Below, in pieces: positions 1 through 6,600 of a DNA stretch of 6,930 nucleotides (position 1 is the first letter of the stretch; every line of letters starts with the position of its first letter). Under the pieces are notes generated by a model. The model did not search any database, was not told the origin of the DNA, and saw nothing but the letters and a program-made list of their open reading frames with translations. Source of the DNA: QHWK01 sp035259385 (GTDB taxonomy: Bacteria; Acidobacteriota; Vicinamibacteria; Vicinamibacterales; CAVVIG01). The position numbers and the translations under genes are program-made. Location: NCBI GenBank assembly GCA_035259385.1, contig DATFWL010000319.1, forward strand, positions 1-6,930. Reading direction: 5' to 3'.

Positions 1-607
1 CTTCTTCGTCTACGCCGCCGTCCCGGTGCTCATGGGGATGATCGCGCGCTCGCGATTTCCCGACCTCCCGAACCACGAGCTGGCGCTGCCGATGATCCTG
101 ATGCACGGCGTCCCGCCGCTGGTCGGCAGCCTCGGGCTCGCCGCGGTGTTCTCGGCCGAAATCAGCGCCGCCGACGCCGGCCTGTTCATGCTGACCACGT
201 CGCTGTCGCAGGATTTGTACAAGCGATTCCTGAACCCGTCGGCCGACGATCGGCACCTGATGATGGTGACGCGCGGCGCCGCAATCGGCTGCGGCGCGAT
301 GGCGGTGCTCATCGCGATCGTGTCGCCGACGATCATCGGCGTCATCGGCCTCTTCTACGCGCTGCTCGGGGTCTCGCTGTTCGTCCCGATTCTGGCGGGC
401 CTTTATTCGCGCCGCGCCGGCACGCCGGAGGCGGCCGCCGCGATCGCCGCCGGCGTGGTGACCATGCTGGCGGTGCAGTTCACGACGGGCGGGCGCGGCG
501 TTGCCGGCGCGTCTCCGGCGCTGTTCGGCATCGCCGCCGCGTCGGCGGGCTTCGCGATCGTGTTTCTCTCACGGATGCGCGCGTATGAGCCTCAGCAAGC
601 TCTTTGA
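1..607 (+). CDS. Sodium:solute symporter (SSS family), C-terminal part, 5' end outside the window
   Basis: Inner-membrane secondary transporter expected to couple solute uptake to an ion gradient. The reading frame is already open at base 2, so the gene starts upstream; 201 residues are visible, against roughly 450-550 for a complete member. The visible part holds about five or six hydrophobic segments. The diagnostic stretch is FSAEISAADAGLFML followed by SLSQDLYKRF (bases about 152-232), which aligns without gaps by eye to the segment of PutP and vSGLT that supplies sodium-site hydroxyls and ends in D-[LI]-Y-K. The PutP Ser340 equivalent is Ser (164-166), but the Thr341 equivalent is Ala (167-169). 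The stop codon at 605-607 lies inside the following SDR gene, implying co-transcription and probably translational coupling. The SSS family is well supported. The substrate is unknown; a sugar acid or hydroxy acid is a guess from the neighbours. Confidence 0.9.
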   Translation, partial: FFVYAAVPVLMGMIARSRFPDLPNHELALPMILMHGVPPLVGSLGLAAVFSAEISAADAGLFMLTTSLSQDLYKRFLNPSADDRHLMMVTRGAAIGCGAMAVLIAIVSPTIIGVIGLFYALLGVSLFVPILAGLYSRRAGTPEAAAAIAAGVVTMLAVQFTTGGRGVAGASPALFGIAAASAGFAIVFLSRMRAYEPQQAL

Positions 608-1370
608 TCTGTCGGAAAAAACCGCTGCGATCATCGGCGGCGGATCCGGGATCGGCGAGGCGGTCGCGATCGGCGCCGCGCAGCTCGGCGCCACGGTCGT
701 CGTCCTCGACGCCAACGAGGAGGCGGCGCGCCGCGTGGCGGCGGGCATCGGATCGCACGCGAGCGCGGGCTCGCTCGACATCCGCGACGCCGCGGCCGTG
801 AACGCCCTGCTCGAGAGCGTCGCGCACACGCGCAACGGCCTCGACATCGTCGTCTGTACACCGAGCATCAACGTGCGCAAGCCGATCCTGCACTACGAGG
901 AGGACGAGTTCGATCGCGTCGTCGATCTGAATCTGAAGGGCAGCTTCAACGTGCTGCAGGCAGCCGGGCGCGTGATGACGCGGCAGGGGTCGGGCAGCAT
1001 CGTCGTCTTCGCCTCGATCCGCGCGCAGGTGGTCGAGCCCGGGCAGTCGGTGTACGCGATGACCAAGGCCGGCATCCTGCAGCTGGTGCGGACGGGCGCC
1101 GCGGAGTTCGGTCCGTTCGGCGTACGCGTGAACGCGGTTGGACCGGGCGTGGTCGAGACGCCGCTGACCGCGCCGATCAAGGCGAACGCCGACTGGTTCG
1201 AGGCGTATGCGAACAAGAGCGCGCTGAAGCGATGGGCGCGGCCGGACGAGATGGTCGGACCGACGCTGTTTCTCGCGTCGGACGCGGCGAGCTACGTGAC
1301 CGGGACGATTCTGTTCGCCGATGGCGGATGGACGGCGATCGACGGACGTTTCACGCCGCCGGGGATGTAG
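585..1370 (+). CDS. Classical short-chain dehydrogenase/reductase (SDR), NAD-preferring
   Basis: Cytoplasmic oxidoreductase of 261 residues, the usual size for classical SDRs. Start ATG 585 is chosen because the Rossmann fold begins about 12 residues later; the frame is open further upstream (TTG at 501), but that would overlap the symporter by over 100 bases. Ribosome binding is weak (GGA at 573-575), which fits coupling to the overlapping symporter. Visible motifs are the glycine-rich loop GGGSGIG (18-24), Asp42 at the end of beta-2 (favours NAD(H)), Asp65 before the adenine pocket, Asn116, Ser144, and YAMTK with Tyr157 and Lys161, giving the full catalytic tetrad. The C-terminal part has the family-typical VNAVGPGVVETPL and FADGGW segments. 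Two motifs are variant: the first loop residue is Gly instead of Thr, and the NNAG position reads CTPS (91-94). It resembles sugar-acid or 3-oxoacyl-type SDRs, but the substrate cannot be assigned. It probably acts on the solute imported by the symporter (inference). Confidence 0.93.
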   Translation: MSLSKLFDLSEKTAAIIGGGSGIGEAVAIGAAQLGATVVVLDANEEAARRVAAGIGSHASAGSLDIRDAAAVNALLESVAHTRNGLDIVVCTPSINVRKPILHYEEDEFDRVVDLNLKGSFNVLQAAGRVMTRQGSGSIVVFASIRAQVVEPGQSVYAMTKAGILQLVRTGAAEFGPFGVRVNAVGPGVVETPLTAPIKANADWFEAYANKSALKRWARPDEMVGPTLFLASDAASYVTGTILFADGGWTAIDGRFTPPGM

Positions 1371-1411
1371 GGGCTGGGGACTTGGGGACTGGGGAACTGG
1401 GGGACTAGGGG
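1370..1411 (+). repeat. Imperfect GGGGACT(N) tandem array with G-quadruplex potential
   Basis: Immediately after the SDR stop codon come six runs of four or five guanines: 1370-1373 (first G from the TAG stop), 1376-1379, 1384-1387, 1391-1394, 1399-1403 and 1408-1411. They are separated by loops of 2, 4, 3, 4 and 4 bases built on the core ACT. This satisfies the ordinary rule for an intramolecular G-quadruplex on the plus strand, which is also the transcript strand of the flanking genes. The units are degenerate 7-8-mers of GGGGACTN, so the array looks like a decayed microsatellite related to the perfect heptamer array that follows. Confidence 0.85.
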
Positions 1412-1417
1412 ACTGCA

Positions 1418-1458
1418 GACTGAGGACTGAGGACTGAGGACTGAGGACTGAGGACTGA
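1418..1458 (+). repeat. Perfect heptamer tandem repeat (GACTGAG), about 5.9 copies
   Basis: Five exact copies of GACTGAG (starting at 1418, 1425, 1432, 1439 and 1446) are followed by a sixth copy lacking its last base. Perfect identity between copies points to recent slippage expansion or contraction. It lies in the non-coding spacer between the SDR and the dehydrogenase, so its length can vary without affecting a reading frame. It could change spacing or RNA structure upstream of the dehydrogenase. Confidence 0.95.
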
Positions 1459-1483
1459 CCTAGCGCCGCACTGGCACGTGTAG

Positions 1484-1504
1484 GTCCAGCCTTTCAGGCT
1501 GGAC
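1484..1504 (+). repeat. Perfect inverted repeat forming a strong hairpin before the dehydrogenase gene
   Basis: GTCCAGCC at 1484-1491 pairs perfectly with GGCTGGAC at 1497-1504 around the loop TTTCA; T1492 can also pair with A1496, giving a 9-bp stem with a three-base loop. The foot of the stem lies 10 bases before the dehydrogenase start codon, and the probable Shine-Dalgarno sequence AGGA (1507-1510) follows directly. No run of T follows, so it is not a classical intrinsic terminator. It may be a 5' leader structure, a transcript-end stabiliser for the SDR mRNA, or one copy of a dispersed REP-like palindrome; the sequence alone does not decide. Confidence 0.8.
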
Positions 1505-1514
1505 GCAGGAAACG

Positions 1515-2576
1515 ATGACGACAACCACACAGAGAATCGCGGTCATCGCCGGAGACGGCATCGGCAAAGAGGTGATCCCCGCCGGGATGGCGGCGATCGA
1601 GAAAGCGGTTCGCGGCACGGCCATCTCGATCGCGTTCACCGAGCTGCCGTGGGGATGCGAACACTATCTCGCGAGCGGCCGGATGATGGCCGAGGACGCG
1701 TTCGAGCAGCTGGCCGGCTACGACGCGATCTACCTCGGTGCGATCGGCGCGCCGGGCGTTCCCGACGGCGTCTCGGCGGCGATGATCCTGCAGATCCGGC
1801 AGCGCTTCGATCAGTACGTCAACCTTCGTCCGATGCGCCTGCTGAACGGCATCGCATCGCCGCTCGCGAAGCGGACGCCCGCCGACGTCGACATGATCTG
1901 CGTCCGCGAGAACTCGGAGGGCGAGTACTCCGGCGTCGGCGGGCGCATCCATCGCGGCACCGCTCACGAGGTCGCGCAGCAGGTCGGCGTCTTCACGCGC
2001 CACGGCATCGAGCGGATCCTCCGCTACGCGTTCGCGCTCGCGGCGACGCGGCCGCGCCGGCTGCTCGCGGGCGCGACCAAGTCCAACGCGCTGACCCACT
2101 CGATGGTGATGTGGGACGAGATCGCCGAGATCGTTCGCACCGACTTCCCGGCCGTCGAGTACCGGAAGTATCACGTCGACGCGCTGGCGGCGCGGATGGT
2201 CACGCATCCGCAGACGCTCGACGTGATGGTCACCTCGAACCTGTTCGGCGACATCCTCACCGACATCGGATCGGCGATCTCGGGAAGCCTGGGCATCGCG
2301 CCGGGCGCGAACATCAACCCGACGCGGGCGCATCCGTCGATGTTCGAGCCGATCCACGGGTCGGCGCCGGACATCGCCGGCCGGGGGATCGCCAATCCGA
2401 TTGGTGCGATGTGGGCCGGCGCGCTGATGCTCGATCATCTCGGTCATCGCGACGGCCACGATCGCATCCTCGGCGCGATCGAGCGGGTAGTCGCGCGCGG
2501 TGCGATCAAGACGCCGGACCTCGGTGGCACGTCGACGACGAGCCAGGTGACCGAGGCGGTCGTCGCGGAGATGTGA
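1515..2576 (+). CDS. dmlA: Tartrate/D-malate-type dehydrogenase (decarboxylating), isopropylmalate dehydrogenase superfamily
   Basis: Cytoplasmic NAD- and divalent-metal-dependent enzyme that oxidises a 2-hydroxy acid and beta-decarboxylates it, for example D-malate to pyruvate or tartrate to glycerate or oxaloglycolate. At 353 residues it is nearly the size of E. coli DmlA, which it resembles along its whole length by eye (GDGIGKEV, FDQYVNLRP, GEYSGVGGR, ATKSN, NLFGDIL, EPIHGSAPDI). The catalytic set is complete: Arg95, Arg105 and Arg131 for the carboxylates, Tyr138 and Lys189 for acid-base chemistry, and Asp222, Asp246 and Asp250 for metal. HGSAPDIAGRGIANP (281-295) with Asp286 is the NAD-type adenosine-binding loop. 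Start ATG 1515 follows AGGA at 1507-1510. It lies 144 bases after the SDR on the same strand, beyond tandem repeats and a hairpin, so it may be co-transcribed or have its own promoter. YVNLRP and the length favour DmlA/TtuC over LeuB or Icd; exact substrate preference (D-malate, tartrate or isopropylmalate) is not certain. Confidence 0.92.
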   Translation: MTTTTQRIAVIAGDGIGKEVIPAGMAAIEKAVRGTAISIAFTELPWGCEHYLASGRMMAEDAFEQLAGYDAIYLGAIGAPGVPDGVSAAMILQIRQRFDQYVNLRPMRLLNGIASPLAKRTPADVDMICVRENSEGEYSGVGGRIHRGTAHEVAQQVGVFTRHGIERILRYAFALAATRPRRLLAGATKSNALTHSMVMWDEIAEIVRTDFPAVEYRKYHVDALAARMVTHPQTLDVMVTSNLFGDILTDIGSAISGSLGIAPGANINPTRAHPSMFEPIHGSAPDIAGRGIANPIGAMWAGALMLDHLGHRDGHDRILGAIERVVARGAIKTPDLGGTSTTSQVTEAVVAEM

Positions 2577-2752
2577 ACGCGCTCGCGGCGTGCCACGGGA
2601 TCGCGCTGCGATTCGCGTCACGGAACCGCGACCCCGTCGCACGCGCGGCGGCGCAGGCGGCAACGCGCAGGCTTCAGCCGAGCGTCAGCGGCTGGAGACC
2701 GCGTTCGGGACCGACAGCGGATCACGCGCGCGTTGACATCTTCCGAGGGCCA
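2577..2752. other. Convergent intergenic stretch, no gene seen
   Basis: These 176 bases separate the stop codons of two convergent genes. A bidirectional terminator is expected, but the only candidate is a weak stem, CAGCCG (2675-2680) with CGGCTG (2689-2694) around an eight-base loop, and no T tract follows on either strand. Frames that stay open here are continuations of frames antisense to, or out of register with, the dehydrogenase. Confidence 0.5.
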
Positions 2753-3307
2753 TCATCGCTGTGAATTGACCGACGAGAATACTCTTGCCCGAGCGAGAAC
2801 GGGGGTTTTCACGTTGCTCGATCCACCGCCGGTCACGTTGGCGCGAATCGTCACGTCGAACGGACCCCGGTTCAGACCCGCCAACGTGAACACTGGCAGA
2901 TAGAACGCTGTGATCGCCTGGTACGCCCGGGCGCAGTCCGTGACTTGCCGGGCCTCGATCCAACGGCCGTTCAACTGACGAATCGTCTCGCACCTGCCCG
3001 GCGCCATCAACGGGCGAACGATCACCTCCAGGATGCTCCTACGGATGACTCGAGCCGTGAACGTCGGGAGTCTTGTTTCACTCTGAGCGCCGCCCGGCTT
3101 CAGATCGATCTCCCACTTGACCACCGTCGGATTGACTTCAAGAAAGCCGACGTCCAACCCGTCTACAACCGGCGCCGTAATCGCAAAATCCACGTAGACG
3201 TCACCTGAGGACGCGAACGCGGTCAACCGAGGGCCCGTGCGCTCAGCGTGGACGACCGCAACTGAGCAGACCAGCGCGAGAAGGCACCTGTTTCGCGTCG
3301 GCAACAT
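2753..3307 (-). CDS. Small predicted secreted protein of unknown function
   Basis: I do not recognise this 184-residue protein. The start is placed at the ATG at 3305-3307 because it gives a good signal peptide: positively charged MLPTRNR, hydrophobic CLLALVCSVAVV, and a probable cleavage after His-Ala (21/22). An in-frame ATG at 3376 would add 23 residues before the signal, and neither start has a clear Shine-Dalgarno sequence. The mature part looks beta-rich, with alternating hydrophobic strands such as DVYVDFAI (36-43) and FDVTIRANV (150-158), and no obvious catalytic motif. It contains just two cysteines (106 and 125), which could form one disulphide in the periplasm. Codon use looks coding, but with more A- or T-ending codons than its neighbours, consistent with weak expression, fast evolution or acquisition. 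It lies downstream of the receptor on the same strand but 306 bases away, so a shared transcript is uncertain. Confidence 0.65.
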   Translation of the reverse strand: MLPTRNRCLLALVCSVAVVHAERTGPRLTAFASSGDVYVDFAITAPVVDGLDVGFLEVNPTVVKWEIDLKPGGAQSETRLPTFTARVIRRSILEVIVRPLMAPGRCETIRQLNGRWIEARQVTDCARAYQAITAFYLPVFTLAGLNRGPFDVTIRANVTGGGSSNVKTPVLARARVFSSVNSQR

Positions 3308-3453
3308 GTCGGGAAGATACCGGAAAGGAAGCGCGCTGAACAGGCGTGTAGCCGGATCACGTTGCGATCGCGCCATACGCGCGAGCCGTCGACCCGACAG
3401 CCTCAGACGACATGCGTCGGAGACTCGGCTGTTTCGAATCAGCGTGCGCCTCC

Positions 3454-3483
3454 TTTTTCCCGTTCGACCCTCTCCCGTTCGAC
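3454..3483 (-). repeat. 15-base direct repeat, two units sharing GTCGAACGGG
   Basis: On the minus strand GTCGAACGGGAGAGG (3469-3483) is followed directly by GTCGAACGGGAAAAA (3454-3468). The first ten bases are identical and the purine tails differ. Two abutting copies could be a duplicated binding site or a short remnant of a larger array. Confidence 0.7.
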
Positions 3484-3523
3484 GACTGCCTGTCGCACCT
3501 CCGCGTGCGCGCCGCAGCGTGGC

Positions 3524-3562
3524 GGTCTCTGCGTGCCTCTGCGCCTCTCCGCGCTCTCTGCG
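3524..3562 (-). repeat. CGCAGAG-type decamer repeat, four units
   Basis: On the minus strand, from about 52 bases beyond the receptor stop codon, four consecutive units read CGCAGAGAG (3554-3562), CGCGGAGAGG (3544-3553), CGCAGAGGCA (3534-3543) and CGCAGAGACC (3524-3533). The period is 9-10 bases and the core is CGCAGAG with one mismatch in the second unit. From general knowledge, CGCAGAG/CTCTGCG purine-strand repeats of this kind are found scattered in intergenic regions of many unrelated bacteria; whether this copy belongs to a genome-wide family here needs a search. Confidence 0.85.
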
Positions 3563-3586
3563 GTTTCCGTGGACACGATCGCAGCG

Positions 3587-3616
3587 TGACCGCAGCCCAG
3601 GACATCCACGCGGTCA
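3587..3616 (-). terminator. Weak inverted repeat overlapping the receptor stop codon
   Basis: TGACCGC (3587-3593) and GCGGTCA (3610-3616) are perfect reverse complements, and the second arm contains the receptor stop codon. The loop is 16 bases and there is no U tract, so this is at best a poor terminator; a 7-bp match can also arise by chance in GC-rich DNA. Confidence 0.25.
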
Positions 3617-6600
3617 GAACGTGTACTTCAGCCCCAGCTGCACGATCCGCCCATCGTCCGCCGCTGTGATCTGCCCGAAGGTCGGCGCGCCAATCGTGCC
3701 GTTCGGCGGGCCGAAGCGCTCCTGGTTGAAGATGTTGAACGCCTCGACCCGCAGCTGGGCCTGCTGCGAGCCGGCGATTGCGAAGTTCTTGAAGAACGAT
3801 AGATCGGTGCGGCTGAAGCCGGGCCCCCGCACCGGGTCGCGCGGCTCGTTCCCGATCTGCCCGGCGTTGGCGGCGACCGTCAGCCGCTGGAAGCACGACG
3901 TGTTGAACCACTGCTGGACCGTGTGCGCCGCGCCCTCGTTCGGATCGCACGTCAGGTTCGGCCGGTTCGTGAGCGAGGTCAGCGACACGTTGTTCGGCTC
4001 GATCACCGTCAACGGAAATCCGGTCTGTCCCTGGACGATGCCGTTGACCTGCCAGCCGCCGAGCGCGAGTCGCACCGCCGCGCTGCGGTCCGCGAGCCGC
4101 GGCAGCTCGTAGCCGAAGCTGAGGACGACCCGGTGACGCACGTCGAACAGCGCGTCGCCTTTCTCGCGCGCGAGAGCAGCCTCGATCGAGCCATCGTCGC
4201 CGATCGTCACCGGCAGCATCGGCCGCGACTCGCCGCCGATGTTCAACCCGGACACATGATCGACGGCGTGGCCGAGTGTGTACGACGCGAGCACGTTCAG
4301 CCCGAACCACGGCCGCATCCGCGCGCTCGCCTGCAGCGAGTCGTACCACGCCTGCGCGACGGAAAACGTCGGACGGACGAGCGAATAAGCCGGAAAGATC
4401 CGCGGCCCGATCGCCGGCGCCGGCGACAGAATCGGAATCGTCGGGTTCACCTCCATGAAGATCGGCAGGTGCTTCCCCCGCGATCCGACGTAGCCGGCTT
4501 CGAGTCCCCAGTAGGCGCCGACCTGCTGCTGCAGCGTGACGTTGTACTGCTGCACCACCGGCGTCTCGAACTCCGGTCCCCAGCCGATGAAGATCAGCCC
4601 GGGCGGAAAGCCCGGTGTGCCGGTGACGCCCGCGAGCGGATTCGCAAACGGCGAGCTCGTCATCGCCAGCGGGTAGTTCACCTCGGTGAGCGGCTGGAAC
4701 GGCGGCGCCAGCGTGCCGTTCTGGAAGAAATCCCCCTGTCCGGGCAGTGTGTCGTAGAAGACGCCCCATGCGCCGCGGACCGCGGTCCGCCCGTCGCCGC
4801 GGACGTCCCACACCGCAGACAGCCGCGGCGCGAAGTTGTTCGTATCGGTCGGATAGGTGCCGCGCGGCACGCCGGTGTCGCCGGGGTAGACGAGCCCGGT
4901 CGGCGCGTTCGGGAACACCATCGACTGCTGCCCCGGGTGAAACGCGTTCAGATGATCCTGCGTTTCCGCGAACGGCTGATTCACCTCGTAGCGCAGTCCG
5001 TAGTTCAGCGTCACCCGCGAGAGGCGGAACTCGTCCTGCCCGTAGATCGCGTAGACCCACGACGACCCGTCGAGATTCGGATCGCCGGTCGCCTGCCGGT
5101 ACTGCTGCGGGAAGCCGATCAGGAAGTCGGCCGCGGCGCTGCCGGTGTACTGACCCGAGAAGGTGAAATCGCCGTTCGGCCGGTTGATGAACGACACGCG
5201 AATCTGATCGCGCCGGATCTCGCCGCCGAACTTGAACGCGTGCACACCGCTCACCCACGACAGGTCGTCGGTGAACGTCAGCACGTTGTTGACGCGCGTC
5301 GCGAACGGCTGCTGCGCGTCGCCGGTCGTGAAGAACCCGGTGACCGTGATGAACGGCAGGCCGGCCGCCGTCGGATTGCTCGGCGTGATCTGCCATCCCA
5401 GATCGCTCAGGTTGAGCCCGCTCGTCACCGTCGGCTTGGCGTCGATCCGGTTCACCGACGCGCGGGCGACGTTGATCATGTTCGACCGGATCAGCCAGCT
5501 GTCCGATCCCATTACGTCCTGCAGCGTCGCGATCGCGGTGTTGCCGGCCGGCGAGAAGTTCGATCCGCCCAGCGGGTTGACGTTGTTGGTGTGGCCGACG
5601 ATGTAGCGGCCGAGCAGCGTGTGCTCCGGATTCAACCGGATGTCCACGCGCGTCCCGAACTGCTCGCGGGTGTCTTCGACATTCGGCGATCGCACGCTGC
5701 GGTTCGCCGTGCTGTTCGGCAGCGGAATGTACTGCGCGAGGATGCGCTGCGAGATCGGGCTGATCAGCTCCGGCGGAATGACGTTGTTGGGAATCGGCAG
5801 CCCGGTGACCGGATTGCGGATCGGCGCGCCGCCGGAGAAGTCGCCGCCGCGCTGCGCGGCCGACAGCACCGTGCGCGTATCGGTGACCCCCTGCTTGTTC
5901 TGGAAGCCTTCGTAGTAGCTGAACATGAACAGTCTGTTCCGCACCAGCGGGCCGCCAATCGCGCCGCCGTACTGGTTCTGCTGCAGCTCAGGCTTCGTCG
6001 TCGCGAAGAAGTTCGTCGCCTGGCGGCGATCGTCGCGGTTGAATTCCCACGCGCTGCCATGCCACTCGTTGGTGCCTCCCTTCGTCACCACGTTCACGAC
6101 GGAGCCCGCGTTGCGCCCGTACTCCGCGTCGTAGGAGTGCGTGAGAATCTTGAATTCCTGGATCGCGTCCGGCGGAGGCCGCAGCACGAAGCCGGTGTTG
6201 AACGAGTCGTTGTTCGACGCGCCGTCGAGGAGGAAGTTGTTCGACTGGTTGCGCTGGCCGTTCACGTTGAAGCCGCCGGTCGCGTTGCCGAATCCGCCGG
6301 GCGTCGCGTTGCCGTCCTGCCCGCCGAGCGCGCTCGGCGGCGCGACGACGCCCGGGATCAGCGTGCCGAGCTGGGTGAAGTTGCGTCCGTTCAGTGGCAG
6401 ATCGACCACCTTCCGCCGATCGATGACGACGCCCAGCGTCGCGTTCGTCGTCTCGACGAGCGGCGACTCGGCGGAGATGACCAGCGTCTCCGTGATGCCG
6501 GCGAGCTGCATCTGCAGGTCGGCCCGCACCGTCTCGTTGACCACGACGGTCACGGTCTCGCGGGCCGTCGTTCGAAAGCCGGACAGCGTCGCGGTGACCC

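Larger units (their letters stand above)
3308..3613. other. Gene-less stretch between receptor and secreted protein, with short repeats
   Basis: No convincing gene lies in these 306 bases; the open frames crossing them lack homology-like composition and overlap the receptor's 3' end. On the minus strand, reading away from the receptor, it holds a weak inverted repeat overlapping the stop codon, four CGCAGAG-type decamers (3524-3562), and two 15-base units beginning GTCGAACGGG (3454-3483). The promoter of the secreted-protein gene should lie in the lower-numbered part, but I could not identify confident -35 and -10 boxes. Confidence 0.6.

Noticed and set aside
480..893. Minus-strand frame across the symporter/SDR junction
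   Set aside because: It lies opposite two recognisable genes and its translation is Arg/Ala/Asp-rich without any domain.
1475..1480. CACGTG palindrome upstream of the dehydrogenase
   Set aside because: A six-base palindrome is expected by chance in GC-rich DNA and there is no second site or known bacterial regulator to tie it to.
1370..1504. Repeat region considered as a CRISPR array or mobile-element end
   Set aside because: Units are 7-8 bases and contiguous without spacers; there is no transposase, and no target-site duplication was seen around it.
1494..2663. 389-codon minus-strand frame opposite the dehydrogenase
   Set aside because: Arg/Asp-rich translation with no motifs; the plus-strand frame has a complete set of catalytic residues, so this is a shadow.
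1649..2764. 371-codon plus-strand frame overlapping the dehydrogenase out of register
   Set aside because: Arg-rich low-information translation inside a well-conserved gene; it continues past 2576 only by chance of high GC.
3449..3453. Minus-strand GGAGG that looks like a Shine-Dalgarno sequence
   Set aside because: The nearest downstream ATG on that strand is about 35 bases away and opens no frame I can support; it lies next to the purine-rich 15-base repeat, which explains it.
3412..3669. Small plus-strand frame in the spacer after the receptor
   Set aside because: It runs through the tandem repeats and into the antisense of the receptor's 3' end, has no good ribosome binding site, and the product looks like random Cys/Arg/Ser-rich sequence.
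3357..5396. 679-codon open frame on the minus strand overlapping the receptor in another register
   Set aside because: Composition is Arg/Ala-rich without motifs, and it shares most of its bases with the receptor, whose signal peptide, plug motifs and C-terminal Phe are all intact. It is a shadow frame.
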